Shown: one piece after another, positions 32,020 to 40,292 of the stretch
Layout: each line of letters starts with the position of its first letter
Numbering within the stretch: the first letter of the stretch is position 1
Assembly (NCBI GenBank): GCA_029940715.1
Contig: JAPYTU010000003.1
Span: 1-40,292 of the forward strand
DNA: 40,292 bases
Source: Cytophagales bacterium
GTDB taxonomy: Bacteria > Bacteroidota > Bacteroidia > Cytophagales > MED-G16
Direction of reading: 5' to 3'
Notes under the pieces: generated by a model
Told to the model about the DNA's origin: nothing
The model's database searches: none
What the model saw: the letters and a program-made list of their open reading frames with translations, nothing else
Position numbers and translations under genes: made by a program

Positions 32020-33441
32020 ATGTATGAATTAATGATTATAGTTTTTGTAATAGGTTATATCTGTATAACCATTGAGCACAAAATAAAAATTGACAAGGCT
32101 GCAATTGCACTTATAACTGGGATTTTATGCTGGACTATTTATGTCACTGGAAAAAATGATATTGTAAGTCTTGAGACCATACAGATATATGCAGAAAAAG
32201 AATTTAAAAATACCTTTCAAGATGAAATAATAGAAACATCTAGTTCAACTGATAAAAACACGTTTGATATTGTTGAACACTACGTAACAGAAGTTCAATT
32301 GTTTGAAATTTTAGGTGAAATATCAAGCATATTATTTTTTTTAATGGGTGCCATGACAATAGTCGAATTAATAGACTTGCATGGAGGATTTCGTGTTGTA
32401 ACATCAATAATTAAAACTACAAGCAAATTTAAATTATTATGGATTTTTGGATTTATTGCATTTTTCTTTTCTGCTATTCTTGATAATCTAACTACATCCA
32501 TAATTATGGTTTCTCTTACAAGAAAATTTATATTAAATAAAAAAGAAAGATGGCTTTTTTTAGGACTTATTATAATTGCAGCTAATGCAGGAGGAGCTTG
32601 GTCGCCAATTGGTGATGTTACAACAACCATGTTATGGATAGGTGAACACGTAACAAGTTCAAAAATTATTGTTGAGCTATTTATCCCAAGTTTAGTTTGT
32701 TTTCTTATACCAGCTACTATTTTATCATTTAATATTAAGGGACATATTAATATACCTGATAAAAAATTTATGATAACCTCGCATCATACCACTGAGTTTG
32801 AAAGAAGACTAGTATTTTTTGCAGGAATTGGAGGATTAATATTTGTTCCTATCTTTAAATCACTTACTCATTTGCCTCCTTTTATGGGCATGATGTTAAG
32901 TCTTGGATTTTTATGGTTACTCACTGATATAATTCATAAAAATGATAGGAAAGAAAATAGAAGATACTTTTCAGTATTTCATGCCTTAGAAAAAATGGAT
33001 GTCCCGACAATATTATTCTTTTTAGGAATTTTGTTAGCAGTTGGGAGCCTACAAAGTGCAGGTCAACTAAATGAAGTTGCAATATTTTTAGATAATAAAA
33101 TAGGGACAAATACTTCTAATGGAGTTTATATTATTGGAGTCATTATTGGATTTTTATCAGCTATAATAGATAATGTTCCGTTGGTTGCCGCTGCAATTGG
33201 AATGTACCCTCTAGAAGCAACTGGATACTTTATGCAAGATGGTACATTCTGGAAATTTTTAGCCTATTGTGCTGGAACTGGTGGAAGTTGTTTAATTATA
33301 GGTTCAGCAGCAGGAGTTGCAATCATGGGACTAGAAAACATTCCTTTTTTTTGGTATGTAAAAAGGATATCACTACTTGCAATTATAGGGTATGTATGTG
33401 GCGCAATAACATACATTATCCAAAATATTTTATTGAGCTAA
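32020..33441 (+). CDS. nhaD: NhaD-type Na+/H+ antiporter
   Basis: A 473-residue ion transporter of the IT superfamily with about twelve hydrophobic helices. Conserved membrane motifs: FFSAILDNLTTSIIMVSLTR near 146-165, GGAWSPIGDVTTTMLWIGE near 191-209, and AIIDNVPLVAAAIGMYPL near 385-402. The motif pair DNLTT and DNVPL is characteristic of NhaD. It exchanges Na+ (or Li+) for H+ across the inner membrane, in keeping with a marine habitat. A hydrophilic stretch at about 50-90 lies between the first helices. It begins three bases after anmK, and its stop interlocks with that of the convergent ribH. Confidence 0.92.
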   Translation: MYELMIIVFVIGYICITIEHKIKIDKAAIALITGILCWTIYVTGKNDIVSLETIQIYAEKEFKNTFQDEIIETSSSTDKNTFDIVEHYVTEVQLFEILGEISSILFFLMGAMTIVELIDLHGGFRVVTSIIKTTSKFKLLWIFGFIAFFFSAILDNLTTSIIMVSLTRKFILNKKERWLFLGLIIIAANAGGAWSPIGDVTTTMLWIGEHVTSSKIIVELFIPSLVCFLIPATILSFNIKGHINIPDKKFMITSHHTTEFERRLVFFAGIGGLIFVPIFKSLTHLPPFMGMMLSLGFLWLLTDIIHKNDRKENRRYFSVFHALEKMDVPTILFFLGILLAVGSLQSAGQLNEVAIFLDNKIGTNTSNGVYIIGVIIGFLSAIIDNVPLVAAAIGMYPLEATGYFMQDGTFWKFLAYCAGTGGSCLIIGSAAGVAIMGLENIPFFWYVKRISLLAIIGYVCGAITYIIQNILLS

Positions 33442-33923
33442 TTATCTAAATTACTTTGATATTCAATCATTTTCAAAAAAGTATGAGCAGCATCTTCCCC
33501 CTTATTTCCACATTTTCCCCCTGCTCTTTCAACAGCTTGTTTTTTTGAATTAGTTGTTAAAACACCAAAAATTACTGGCAGATTATACTTTAAAGAAACA
33601 TCTAGAAGACCTTTACAGACCGATTGAGAAATATATTTATCATGATTTGTTTCTCCTTGAATTATACATCCAAGAGCTATAACACCATCAATTTTTTTCT
33701 TGTTTAATAAAATGTCAGAAGCCAAAACTAATTCCATGCTTCCAGGAACATAATAATTGTTTATATTATTTTTCTCTAAACCAGCATTAATTAAAAAATT
33801 ATTACATGAGTTTTTAAGTAATAATGTTATATCATTATTCCACTGAGAGATAATTATACCAACTTTAATATCTTTTATCTTATCCAAGACATAATTATGA
33901 GAAAGACTAGTATTAATGCTCAT
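33438..33923 (-). CDS. ribH: 6,7-dimethyl-8-ribityllumazine synthase
   Basis: A 161-residue RibH. VPGSMELVLAS (near 59-69) binds substrate, IQGETNHDKYI contains the catalytic His94, and GVLTTNSKKQAVERAGGKCGN-type sequence (near 121-140) is conserved. It makes 6,7-dimethyl-8-ribityllumazine in riboflavin synthesis and forms capsid-like pentamers or 60-mers in this family. It overlaps the TPR gene's last base and is convergent with nhaD, sharing four bases at the two stops. No FMN riboswitch is seen upstream, since it follows the TPR gene directly. Confidence 0.95.
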   Translation of the reverse strand: MSINTSLSHNYVLDKIKDIKVGIIISQWNNDITLLLKNSCNNFLINAGLEKNNINNYYVPGSMELVLASDILLNKKKIDGVIALGCIIQGETNHDKYISQSVCKGLLDVSLKYNLPVIFGVLTTNSKKQAVERAGGKCGNKGEDAAHTFLKMIEYQSNLDN

Positions 33924-34627
33924 TATATTTTTCCTTCTAATCTTGCTTTGTTTTTTAATGAAATTTGATATTCTACTGATTCTTTATAATTATCAACAAT
34001 ATCTATATAACAATCCAATGCTAAATTTATATCATTTAATTCTTCATATACAAGAGCTAGTTTCAACAAATAATGAGAAGTAAAAAATTGATTTGGTTGA
34101 TAATTAATAGCTTTTTTAAAATAAATAATTGCATCATCATATTCTCCTAACTCAACATAAGCATCACCAATTAATGAATACGATCTAGCTTGTATTAAAT
34201 AATCGCTAGAACTAAAATCTTTAAAATAACGAATTGCGTTATTATAATCACCCAATTTAAGGTATGAAGAACCAGCATAAAAATTTGCAAGATTAGCTGC
34301 TTCAGAAAGATTAAATTCATCAATTATTTCTAAAAAACCATAATTATTTCCATCACCATTTAATGCTTTAACCAAACTATCAGATTCAAAATAGTAAATA
34401 GCCTGAAACATTTCTTCTTGAGCTATAGAGTTCTGATTTGTTTTAAAATAATTAAAGAAAGAAAATAATAAAAAAGAAACTACAAGAAAACTAAGAATTC
34501 CAAATAAAATATTTTTATTCTTATTAATAAAAACTTCAGATTTACTAAGTGTTTCAGAAATTATTTCTGAATTTTCTATCGAAAATACTTCCTTTTTTTG
34601 ACCTTTATATTTTTTTATTTTAACCAT
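33923..34627 (-). CDS. TPR membrane protein (tetratricopeptide, inner-membrane anchored)
   Basis: A 234-residue protein. A basic cytoplasmic start (KIKKYKGQKKEVF) is followed by a single transmembrane helix at about 39-60 (NILFGILSFLVVSFLLFSFF). The rest is TPR-like: SEAANLANFYAGSSYLKLGD, YNNAIRYFKDFSSSDY, SYSLIGDAYVELGEYDDAII and LLKLALVYEELNDINLALDC. This layout recalls the YfgM/BepL group of periplasmic TPR proteins linked to outer-membrane assembly and PpiD. It touches ribH by one base and lies 12 bases after pdhA; the combination with RibH is common in flavobacteria as I recall. Confidence 0.8.
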   Translation of the reverse strand: MVKIKKYKGQKKEVFSIENSEIISETLSKSEVFINKNKNILFGILSFLVVSFLLFSFFNYFKTNQNSIAQEEMFQAIYYFESDSLVKALNGDGNNYGFLEIIDEFNLSEAANLANFYAGSSYLKLGDYNNAIRYFKDFSSSDYLIQARSYSLIGDAYVELGEYDDAIIYFKKAINYQPNQFFTSHYLLKLALVYEELNDINLALDCYIDIVDNYKESVEYQISLKNKARLEGKI

Positions 34628-34639
34628 AATAACTTCTTT

Positions 34640-35671
34640 TTATTCTTTAATAAATGGATAATCTTTTTGAACATAAATATCTGAGAAAACTTCTTCTTTA
34701 TTAGGATATGGTGATTTTTCAGCAAAATCTACAGATTTTTTTATTTGTTCTTTTATATTTTTATCCACTAATTCTATCTCGTTAATAGATAATATATTTT
34801 TACTTAATAAAAGATTTTTTATTTGTTCAATAGGATCTTTTTGTTTGTAATTTTCCAATTCTTTTTTTGATCTATATTGTGCTGGATCTGACATAGAATG
34901 TCCTTTATATCGATATGTTCTAAATTCAAGTAATGATGGCCCTTTTCCATTTCTTGCTCTATTAGCAGCTTTAGAAACAGCATGATGAACATTTATAACA
35001 TTCATTGCATCTACAGGTTTTGAAGGAATGTCATAACCTAATCCTAATTTAAATAATTCAGTTACATTAGATGATCTTTTCACAGAAGTTCCCATTGCAT
35101 AACCATTATTCTCTATTATAAAAATAACAGGTAATTTTAAAAACATTGAAATATTTAATGCTTCATGAAAAGCACCTATTCTAACAGCGCCATCTCCTAA
35201 AAAAGTTATACATACATTATCTGTTTTTTTATACTTCTCAGAAAATGCAATACCTGCTCCGATAGGAATTTGATTACCAACTATTCCATGGCCTCCAAAA
35301 AAATTCTTTTTTTTATCAAACATATGCATAGAACCTCCTTTACCTTTAGATATTCCTGTAGACTTACCGAATAATTCCGCCATTATGTAATCAGGGTTTG
35401 TCCCTAAAGCAATTGGATGAGCATGATCTCGATAAGAAGTAATATATTTATCACCTTCTTTCAGTGCTGAAACAGAACCAGCCACACATGCTTCTTGTCC
35501 TATATATAAATGGCAAAATCCTGCAATTTTCTGCTCTCCATATAATCTACCAGCCATCTCCTCAAACCTTCTCATCAAAACCATAGATTTTAACCAATAT
35601 AAGTATGTAGAAGAATCAAATTCTTTAGATTCATTAATGACTTTAACTTTTTTATCTTTTAAGACTGGCAT
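34640..35671 (-). CDS. pdhA: pyruvate dehydrogenase E1 component, alpha subunit
   Basis: A 343-residue thiamine-diphosphate enzyme subunit. RRFEEMAGRLYGEQKIAGF, HLYIGQEA and SYRDHAHPIALG form the N-terminal substrate region; GKGGSMHMF and GHGIVGNQIPIGAGIAF follow. The ThDP/Mg motif is GDGAVRIGAFHEA to ENNGYAMGT (about 158-195). RYKGHSMSDPAQYR carries the phosphorylation-loop-like sequence. It decarboxylates pyruvate as the alpha2beta2 E1 with the beta subunit, which is not adjacent here. It is divergent from recF, with an 85-base gap. Confidence 0.93.
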   Translation of the reverse strand: MPVLKDKKVKVINESKEFDSSTYLYWLKSMVLMRRFEEMAGRLYGEQKIAGFCHLYIGQEACVAGSVSALKEGDKYITSYRDHAHPIALGTNPDYIMAELFGKSTGISKGKGGSMHMFDKKKNFFGGHGIVGNQIPIGAGIAFSEKYKKTDNVCITFLGDGAVRIGAFHEALNISMFLKLPVIFIIENNGYAMGTSVKRSSNVTELFKLGLGYDIPSKPVDAMNVINVHHAVSKAANRARNGKGPSLLEFRTYRYKGHSMSDPAQYRSKKELENYKQKDPIEQIKNLLLSKNILSINEIELVDKNIKEQIKKSVDFAEKSPYPNKEEVFSDIYVQKDYPFIKE

Positions 35672-35756
35672 AATAAATTAATATAATAAACTTAATTGTT
35701 CAAAAATTTCTTTATTTACAGAAACAATATAACATTTAATTTTTGCACAAATATAT

Positions 35757-36851
35757 ATGCATCTAAACAAAATAAAGATTAATAATTTCAAAAATTATAA
35801 TTCTATAATGATAAATTTTTCTCCAGAAGTAAATTTTATTTTTGGAAAAAATGGAGCTGGAAAAACTAATTTATTAGATGCAATTTATTATTTATCATAT
35901 ACAAAAAGTGCATTAAATACTACCGACTATGAAAACATTAAAAAAGGAAAAAATTTTTTTAAAATAGAAGGATCTTTTAATAAAAGGGAAATAAAATACA
36001 CATGTTTATTAAATGAAAAATATTTGAAAAAAATATTTGAAAATAATACTCCATATAAAAAAATAAAGGATCATATTGGAAAAATTCCATGCGTTTTTAT
36101 CACACCCTATGATATAAACTTAATTAGAGGATATAGTAAACAAAGAAGAAAATTTATTGATATGTTAATATGCCAAATAAATAAAAATTATTTGGATGAC
36201 CTTATAACTTATAACAAACTACTAAAACAAAGAAACACATATCTTAAAAATACATTAACAATTGAATATATTGATATAAATCAATTAAATACATATAACG
36301 AAAGATTATTTATACTAAATAATTCAATTAAAACAATTCGAAAAGAACACATAAATTTAATTACCCATAGATTTAATAAAATTTTCAAAACGCTATCCCA
36401 ATCTAACATTAAGGCTTCAATTGAATACATATCGAATTTTGAAAATAAAAAAGGAATAAAACAGTATGAAAATGATTTTAAAAATGATTTCTATTCTAAT
36501 AAAACATCATTTGGCATACACAATGATGATTATATATTTAAAATGGACAACGAATTAATAAAAAAGTATGGATCACAAGGACAACAAAAATTATTTATTA
36601 TATCATTAAAAATAGCAGAATTTTTTATATTAAAATTTTTTTCTAAAAAAAATCCTATTATACTACTTGACGATGTTTTTGATAAATTAGATGATAAAAG
36701 AATTAATTTGTTACTAAAATATTTTGATAGTAATAAATTTTCACAAATTTTTATCACTGATTCTTTAGAGAGTAGAATTGAAAAAATTAAAAATATAAAC
36801 AAAAAAATTAAAATAATTAACATCAAAAATGGAAAAATAAATGAGCAATAA
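35757..36851 (+). CDS. recF: DNA replication and repair protein RecF
   Basis: A 364-residue RecF, normal length. HLNKIKINNFKNYNSIMINF is the N-terminal strand set; the Walker A motif is GKNGAGKT (30-37). RKFIDMLICQINKNYL is the central region, and SYGIHNDDY-like FGIHNDDY and the signature YGSQGQQK (near 269-276) precede Walker B and the D loop, ILLDDVFDKLDDKR (near 301-314). It loads RecA at gapped DNA in the cytosol. The stop overlaps the DciA-like gene start by 11 bases, a common gene pair in Bacteroidota. dnaN and gyrB are not adjacent. Confidence 0.95.
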   Translation: MHLNKIKINNFKNYNSIMINFSPEVNFIFGKNGAGKTNLLDAIYYLSYTKSALNTTDYENIKKGKNFFKIEGSFNKREIKYTCLLNEKYLKKIFENNTPYKKIKDHIGKIPCVFITPYDINLIRGYSKQRRKFIDMLICQINKNYLDDLITYNKLLKQRNTYLKNTLTIEYIDINQLNTYNERLFILNNSIKTIRKEHINLITHRFNKIFKTLSQSNIKASIEYISNFENKKGIKQYENDFKNDFYSNKTSFGIHNDDYIFKMDNELIKKYGSQGQQKLFIISLKIAEFFILKFFSKKNPIILLDDVFDKLDDKRINLLLKYFDSNKFSQIFITDSLESRIEKIKNINKKIKIINIKNGKINEQ

Positions 36852-37134
36852 AAGAACATCAAAACCTTTAAAAATTAATGAATTAACTTCTCAACTTTTT
36901 AAACAAACAAGAATTAAAAACAATATTCTGCAAGCGCAAGTACAAAATACATGGGAAAAATTAATGGGAAATAATGTAATTAAAAGAACGAATAAAATTT
37001 TTATAAAAGAAAATAAACTAATTATAAAACTAACATCAGCACCACTTAAAAATGAATTAAACAATTCAAAAAAAAGAATTATTAAACAAATAAATGAAAT
37101 CCATTCTGAAATTCAAGAATTAATATTCATTTGA
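36841..37134 (+). CDS. DUF721 (DciA-like) protein
   Basis: A 97-residue basic protein of the DUF721 family. Residues 19-50 (QLFKQTRIKNNILQAQVQNT followed by WEKLMG) and 63-80 (FIKENKLIIKLTSAPLKNEL) carry the family's WxxLMG and SAPLKNEL patterns. The DUF721 family includes DciA, which recruits or regulates the replicative helicase. Its start lies within the recF end (11-base overlap), so translation is coupled. Its last 15 bases overlap the convergent lspA end. Confidence 0.8.
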   Translation: MSNKRTSKPLKINELTSQLFKQTRIKNNILQAQVQNTWEKLMGNNVIKRTNKIFIKENKLIIKLTSAPLKNELNNSKKRIIKQINEIHSEIQELIFI

Positions 37135-37698
37135 ATTAAAAAATGTTTTTTGAAAAATAATTAAAATAAAAACACCTATAAATATCAGAGAATCTGCTAC
37201 ATTAAAAACTGGCCACAAAGAAATAAAAGTATCACCTAAAAATGGTATATAGGATGGCAAATACCCTTCCCAAATATCTATAAAAAACATATCTATAACT
37301 TGTCCATTAAACAATTCGAAAGGAGCATTTTTAGGTGAATTATTCAATAAAATACCATAAAAAACACTATCAATTACATTACCAACAGCTCCAGAAAAAA
37401 TCATCGTAGTTGATAAAATCAAAGTTTTATTAAAATTTTTTACAATAATATATTTTAAATATACCCCAATAACCACGGAAGCAAATAAACGAAATAATGT
37501 TAATATTAATTTAGTGTATTTAAAATCAAAATTAATACCAAATGCCATTCCGGGATTTTCAATATGATGTAGTTTAATAAAATTTCCAATTAAAGATATT
37601 TCACTATAAAGAGGCATATTATAATGAACTAATAACTTAATAAATTGATCAAGAAATATGAAGAAAAATGCTAAATAAAAAAATTGATACTTTTTCAT
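37120..37698 (-). CDS. lspA: lipoprotein signal peptidase
   Basis: A 192-residue signal peptidase II with four hydrophobic helices (about 6-22, 61-82, 93-111 and 164-188). HIENPGMAFG (46-55) and GAVGNVIDSVFYG (103-115) are conserved. The catalytic aspartates are Asp136 in GQVIDMFF and Asp169 in FNVADS, with a longer loop between them than in proteobacterial enzymes, as usual in Bacteroidota. It cleaves prolipoproteins at the inner membrane, supplying lipoproteins such as several predicted in this window. It overlaps the ileS stop by four bases (ATGA type). Confidence 0.93.
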   Translation of the reverse strand: MKKYQFFYLAFFFIFLDQFIKLLVHYNMPLYSEISLIGNFIKLHHIENPGMAFGINFDFKYTKLILTLFRLFASVVIGVYLKYIIVKNFNKTLILSTTMIFSGAVGNVIDSVFYGILLNNSPKNAPFELFNGQVIDMFFIDIWEGYLPSYIPFLGDTFISLWPVFNVADSLIFIGVFILIIFQKTFFNSNEY

Positions 37699-40292
37699 TT
37701 ATTTTTTTTTAATAAAAAATGAATTGAATTATTTTCAAATTCAAAAATATGTTTGGTAATAAAATTATCTTTAATTGTTATAGTTGTAGCCTGAATTTCA
37801 TTACAAACATAATTGTTAAATGATTTTATAGCTTTTATTATAATTGATTGATTGTCTATTATATCAATAGAAATTTTATCAATAACATTCAACCCTAATT
37901 CTTTTCTTAAATTTTGAATTCTATTAATAAATTCTCGAGAAATTCCTTCTAATTTTAATTCTTCAGAAATATGTAAGTCTAATGCTATAGTAAATAAATC
38001 ATTATTGGCTATTGACCAACCTGAAATATCACCGTACTTTACAACAACCTGATCTAAATCAATCGAATAATTTTTATTATCTATTTTTACTTTAATAAAA
38101 CCCCTTTTTTCTAAATCAATAATGTTCTTATTATTAAATCCTTTAATTAAATGCACTACTTTATTAGTTAAAGAACCATACATTTTTCCTATAATTTTAT
38201 AATTTGGAGATGCCTTTTTAACTAGTATCTCGGAAGAATCATCAATAAATTCTAATTTTTTAATATTGACTTCATTTAAAATAATCCTTGAAACAGATAT
38301 TATATTTTGTTTTTCAGAATCTGATTTAATTGGAATAAGCAATTTCCCTAATGGTTGTCTTACTTTGATTTTTTCCTTTTTTCTAATAGAATGAACAAGT
38401 GAAGAAATATTTTGAGCATATTTCATTTTAATTTCCAAATTTTTGTTAATTAAATTATTATGAACCTGAGGAAAATCTGAAAAATGAACTGATTCTAAAT
38501 CACTATTTTTTGAGAATGCATTCAAATCTCTAAATAAATACTCTGAATAAAATGGAATAAACGGTGAAGATAGTATTGCAATTTTCTCTAAACATTCAAA
38601 TAACGTTTGATATGCCATTTTTTTATCATCTGAATAATCACCTTTCCAAAATCTTTTTCTATTTAACCGTACATACCAATTACTCAAGTCATTTATTAAA
38701 AATGCATTAAGACACCTTGCTGCTTTAGTAGGATCAAAATTCTCAAGATAATTATCAATAGATTTGATTGTTGAATTAAGTTTACTTATTATCCACCTAT
38801 CATCAAATGACCTTTTAGAGTAATCAATAATTTTTTCATCATTTATGAAATGATCTATATTAGCATATAAAGCAAAAAAATTATAAGTATTAGATAAAGT
38901 ACCAAAAAATTTTCTTAATACTTCTTTGATGCCTTTTTCATCAAATTTTAAATTATCCCAAGGATTAGAATTAGATATCATATACCACCTTGTAGCATCT
39001 GGACCATAATTTTTTATAATTTCAAAAGGATCTACAGCATTTCCTAATCTTTTAGACATTTTGTTTCCATCTCTATCCAATACTAATCCATTAGAAATAA
39101 CATTCTCAAAACTTTTTTTACCAAATAACATAATAGAAATAACGTGAAGAGTAAAAAACCAACCACGAGTTTGATCAACACCTTCAGCAATAAATTTTGC
39201 TGGAAACATCTCTTTAAAAAAATTAGAATTTTCAAAAGGGTAATGATATTGAGCAAAAGGAACAGATCCCGAATCATACCAAACATCAATGATATCTAAC
39301 TCTCTATACATTGGATTTCCAGAATTAGATACTAAGACAATATCATCAACATATGGTCTGTGCATATCAAAAGTATCATCCAATAAACTATCCATGAATC
39401 CTTTGTTATAAGATTTATTTACTTCGTTTTTTAATTCTTGAAAACTCCCAATACATATTTCTTCATTTCCATCTTTAGTTCTCCAAATTGGCAAAGGAGT
39501 TCCCCAAAATCTTGATCTACTAAGATTCCAATCAACCAAATTTTCTAACCAATCACCAAATCTTCCAGAACCAGTAGATTTTGGCTGCCAATTAATTTCT
39601 TTATTTTGCTTAATAAATTGTTTTTTTAATTTAGTTGTTTTAATAAACCAAGAATCCATAGGATAATAAAGAATTGGTTTATCAGTTCTCCAACAATGAG
39701 GATATGAGTGTTTGTGTTTTTTTACATCAAATGCTTTATTTTCTATTTTAAGTTTTATTGAAATTTTAGCATCTGTTGATAACTCATCTTTATCAGAATT
39801 TTTATTAAACTCTTTTACATACATACCAGAAAAATCCTTAATTTCTTTTACAAACTTTCCTGATTTATCAACTATAGGAACATCCTCACCCTTATTATTT
39901 TTTACAAATATTCCGGGTAATTTATTTTTTATCGAAATTGTATAATCATCTGAACCAAAAGTTTTTGAAATATGAACAATTCCAGTACCTTCATTTGTTG
40001 AAACAAAATCAGCATCAACCACAGTAAAAGCAGGTTTTTCAGCTTTAACATATGGGAGCAGTTGTTCATAATCCAATCCAATAAAATCAGATCCTTTAAA
40101 GGTTGTTAAAATCTTATATTTTAATTTTTTTTCATCGTAATCATCAATATTATTATGAATCTCATTTTTAGAATCAAAAAAATATGGTAAACAGTCTTGA
40201 GCCAAAATAACTTTTATCTTATTTTTAGTGTACTTATTATATGTTTCTACTAGAGAATACACTATTTTTTTCCCAACAGCAAGACCATTATT
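37695..40292 (-). CDS. ileS: isoleucyl-tRNA synthetase, C-terminal part (gene runs off the window)
   Basis: The frame is open from the window's last base, coding NNGLAVGKKIVYSLVETYNK before the GTG at 40262, so that GTG is not a start. About 865 residues are seen of an enzyme usually near 1100 in this phylum; the N-terminal HIGH motif lies outside. Visible parts: editing-domain end, the catalytic-half motifs SWFIKTTKLK, RSRFWGTPLPIWRTKDG and DVWYDSGSVPFAQYHYPF, KMSKS as GNKMSKRLGN with DPFEIIKNYGPDATRWYM, and the anticodon domain (NWYVRLNRKRFWKGD). The C-terminal region follows with VRQPLGKLLI. It charges tRNA-Ile. It is followed by lspA with a four-base overlap. Confidence 0.97.
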   Translation of the reverse strand, partial: NNGLAVGKKIVYSLVETYNKYTKNKIKVILAQDCLPYFFDSKNEIHNNIDDYDEKKLKYKILTTFKGSDFIGLDYEQLLPYVKAEKPAFTVVDADFVSTNEGTGIVHISKTFGSDDYTISIKNKLPGIFVKNNKGEDVPIVDKSGKFVKEIKDFSGMYVKEFNKNSDKDELSTDAKISIKLKIENKAFDVKKHKHSYPHCWRTDKPILYYPMDSWFIKTTKLKKQFIKQNKEINWQPKSTGSGRFGDWLENLVDWNLSRSRFWGTPLPIWRTKDGNEEICIGSFQELKNEVNKSYNKGFMDSLLDDTFDMHRPYVDDIVLVSNSGNPMYRELDIIDVWYDSGSVPFAQYHYPFENSNFFKEMFPAKFIAEGVDQTRGWFFTLHVISIMLFGKKSFENVISNGLVLDRDGNKMSKRLGNAVDPFEIIKNYGPDATRWYMISNSNPWDNLKFDEKGIKEVLRKFFGTLSNTYNFFALYANIDHFINDEKIIDYSKRSFDDRWIISKLNSTIKSIDNYLENFDPTKAARCLNAFLINDLSNWYVRLNRKRFWKGDYSDDKKMAYQTLFECLEKIAILSSPFIPFYSEYLFRDLNAFSKNSDLESVHFSDFPQVHNNLINKNLEIKMKYAQNISSLVHSIRKKEKIKVRQPLGKLLIPIKSDSEKQNIISVSRIILNEVNIKKLEFIDDSSEILVKKASPNYKIIGKMYGSLTNKVVHLIKGFNNKNIIDLEKRGFIKVKIDNKNYSIDLDQVVVKYGDISGWSIANNDLFTIALDLHISEELKLEGISREFINRIQNLRKELGLNVIDKISIDIIDNQSIIIKAIKSFNNYVCNEIQATTITIKDNFITKHIFEFENNSIHFLLKKNK

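Noticed and set aside
33267-33449. 60-codon frame overlapping the nhaD end
   Set aside because: Lies wholly in another frame of the well-conserved antiporter; Cys/Trp-rich composition is typical of a shadow.
39712-39945. 77-codon frame antisense to ileS
   Set aside because: Complement of a conserved synthetase region with no independent support.
40260-40262. GTG as the ileS start
   Set aside because: The frame continues upstream to the window edge with synthetase-like sequence, and the protein would lack its HIGH domain.
1-40292. CRISPR arrays, rRNA genes, transposase-bearing insertion sequences
   Set aside because: No regularly spaced repeats, rRNA-like stretches or transposase motifs were seen in reading the window.

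Overview
The window is about 40 kb of very AT-rich chromosome from a member of the Bacteroidota, most likely a low-GC marine member of the Flavobacteriales. Three things point there. The protein families are typical of the phylum: DUF4105, DUF4783, a PHP-type Sb-PDE phosphodiesterase, an LptC/CorC/parvulin gene run, a DUF3089 lipoprotein, RprXY-like regulators and GlnRS. Start codons are preceded by A-rich sequence rather than Shine-Dalgarno motifs. A few intergenic spaces carry the Bacteroidota -7 promoter motif TAnnTTTG. Proteins are rich in Lys, Asn and Ile, as expected from the base composition. Names are from recognition of motifs and length, not from a search.

Layout. 1-255: a promoter-like motif and the frameshifted N-terminus of an ABC-F ATPase gene (pseudogene remnant). 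256-1434 (-): DUF3089 lipoprotein. 1473-8936 (+): a run of secreted PHP phosphodiesterase, dimethylargininase-like hydrolase, a tyrosine-recombinase-like gene bracketed by 24-bp direct repeats, CtlX citrulline hydrolase, RidA, GltX and a lysine-ketoglutarate reductase-like dehydrogenase; apart from the recombinase this looks like arginine/citrulline/lysine metabolism. 8937-14913 (-): FolE, GlnS, PurE, an odd HisA-like protein and a response regulator/histidine kinase pair. 14997-17628: tRNA-Val(GAC) followed by an accessory patch (NTF2-like lipoprotein, a second copy of the tRNA 3' end, a Bax-inhibitor-like membrane protein, a PhyH dioxygenase and a Kazal lipoprotein), less AT-rich at least in part.

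17635-19158 (-): GpmI. 19220-20521 (+): DUF4783, a small membrane protein and RecX. 20522-30865 (-): a long, tightly packed cluster read from the outer-membrane protein downwards: beta-barrel protein, TPR protein, novel coiled-coil membrane protein, LptC, a 49-residue membrane peptide, CorC/GldE-like protein, PpiD/SurA-like chaperone, DUF493, pterin dehydratase, RsmI and DUF4105. The theme is cell-envelope assembly. 30946-33441 (+): AnmK and NhaD. 33438-35671 (-): RibH, TPR membrane protein and PdhA. 35757-37134 (+): RecF and DciA-like protein. 37120-40292 (-): LspA and IleS, the latter running off the window's end.

Most interesting points: (1) the recombinase-fold gene that has lost most catalytic residues but keeps an open frame and lies precisely between two copies of a repeat, each made of two AGGATACAT words; (2) the islet bounded by tRNA-Val and a duplicated tRNA 3' end; (3) a stand-alone HisA-like protein with Tyr in place of the catalytic Asp; (4) the ABC-F pseudogene fragment; (5) an uncharacterised coiled-coil membrane protein in the LptC cluster. 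I saw no CRISPR array, rRNA or insertion sequence with transposase.
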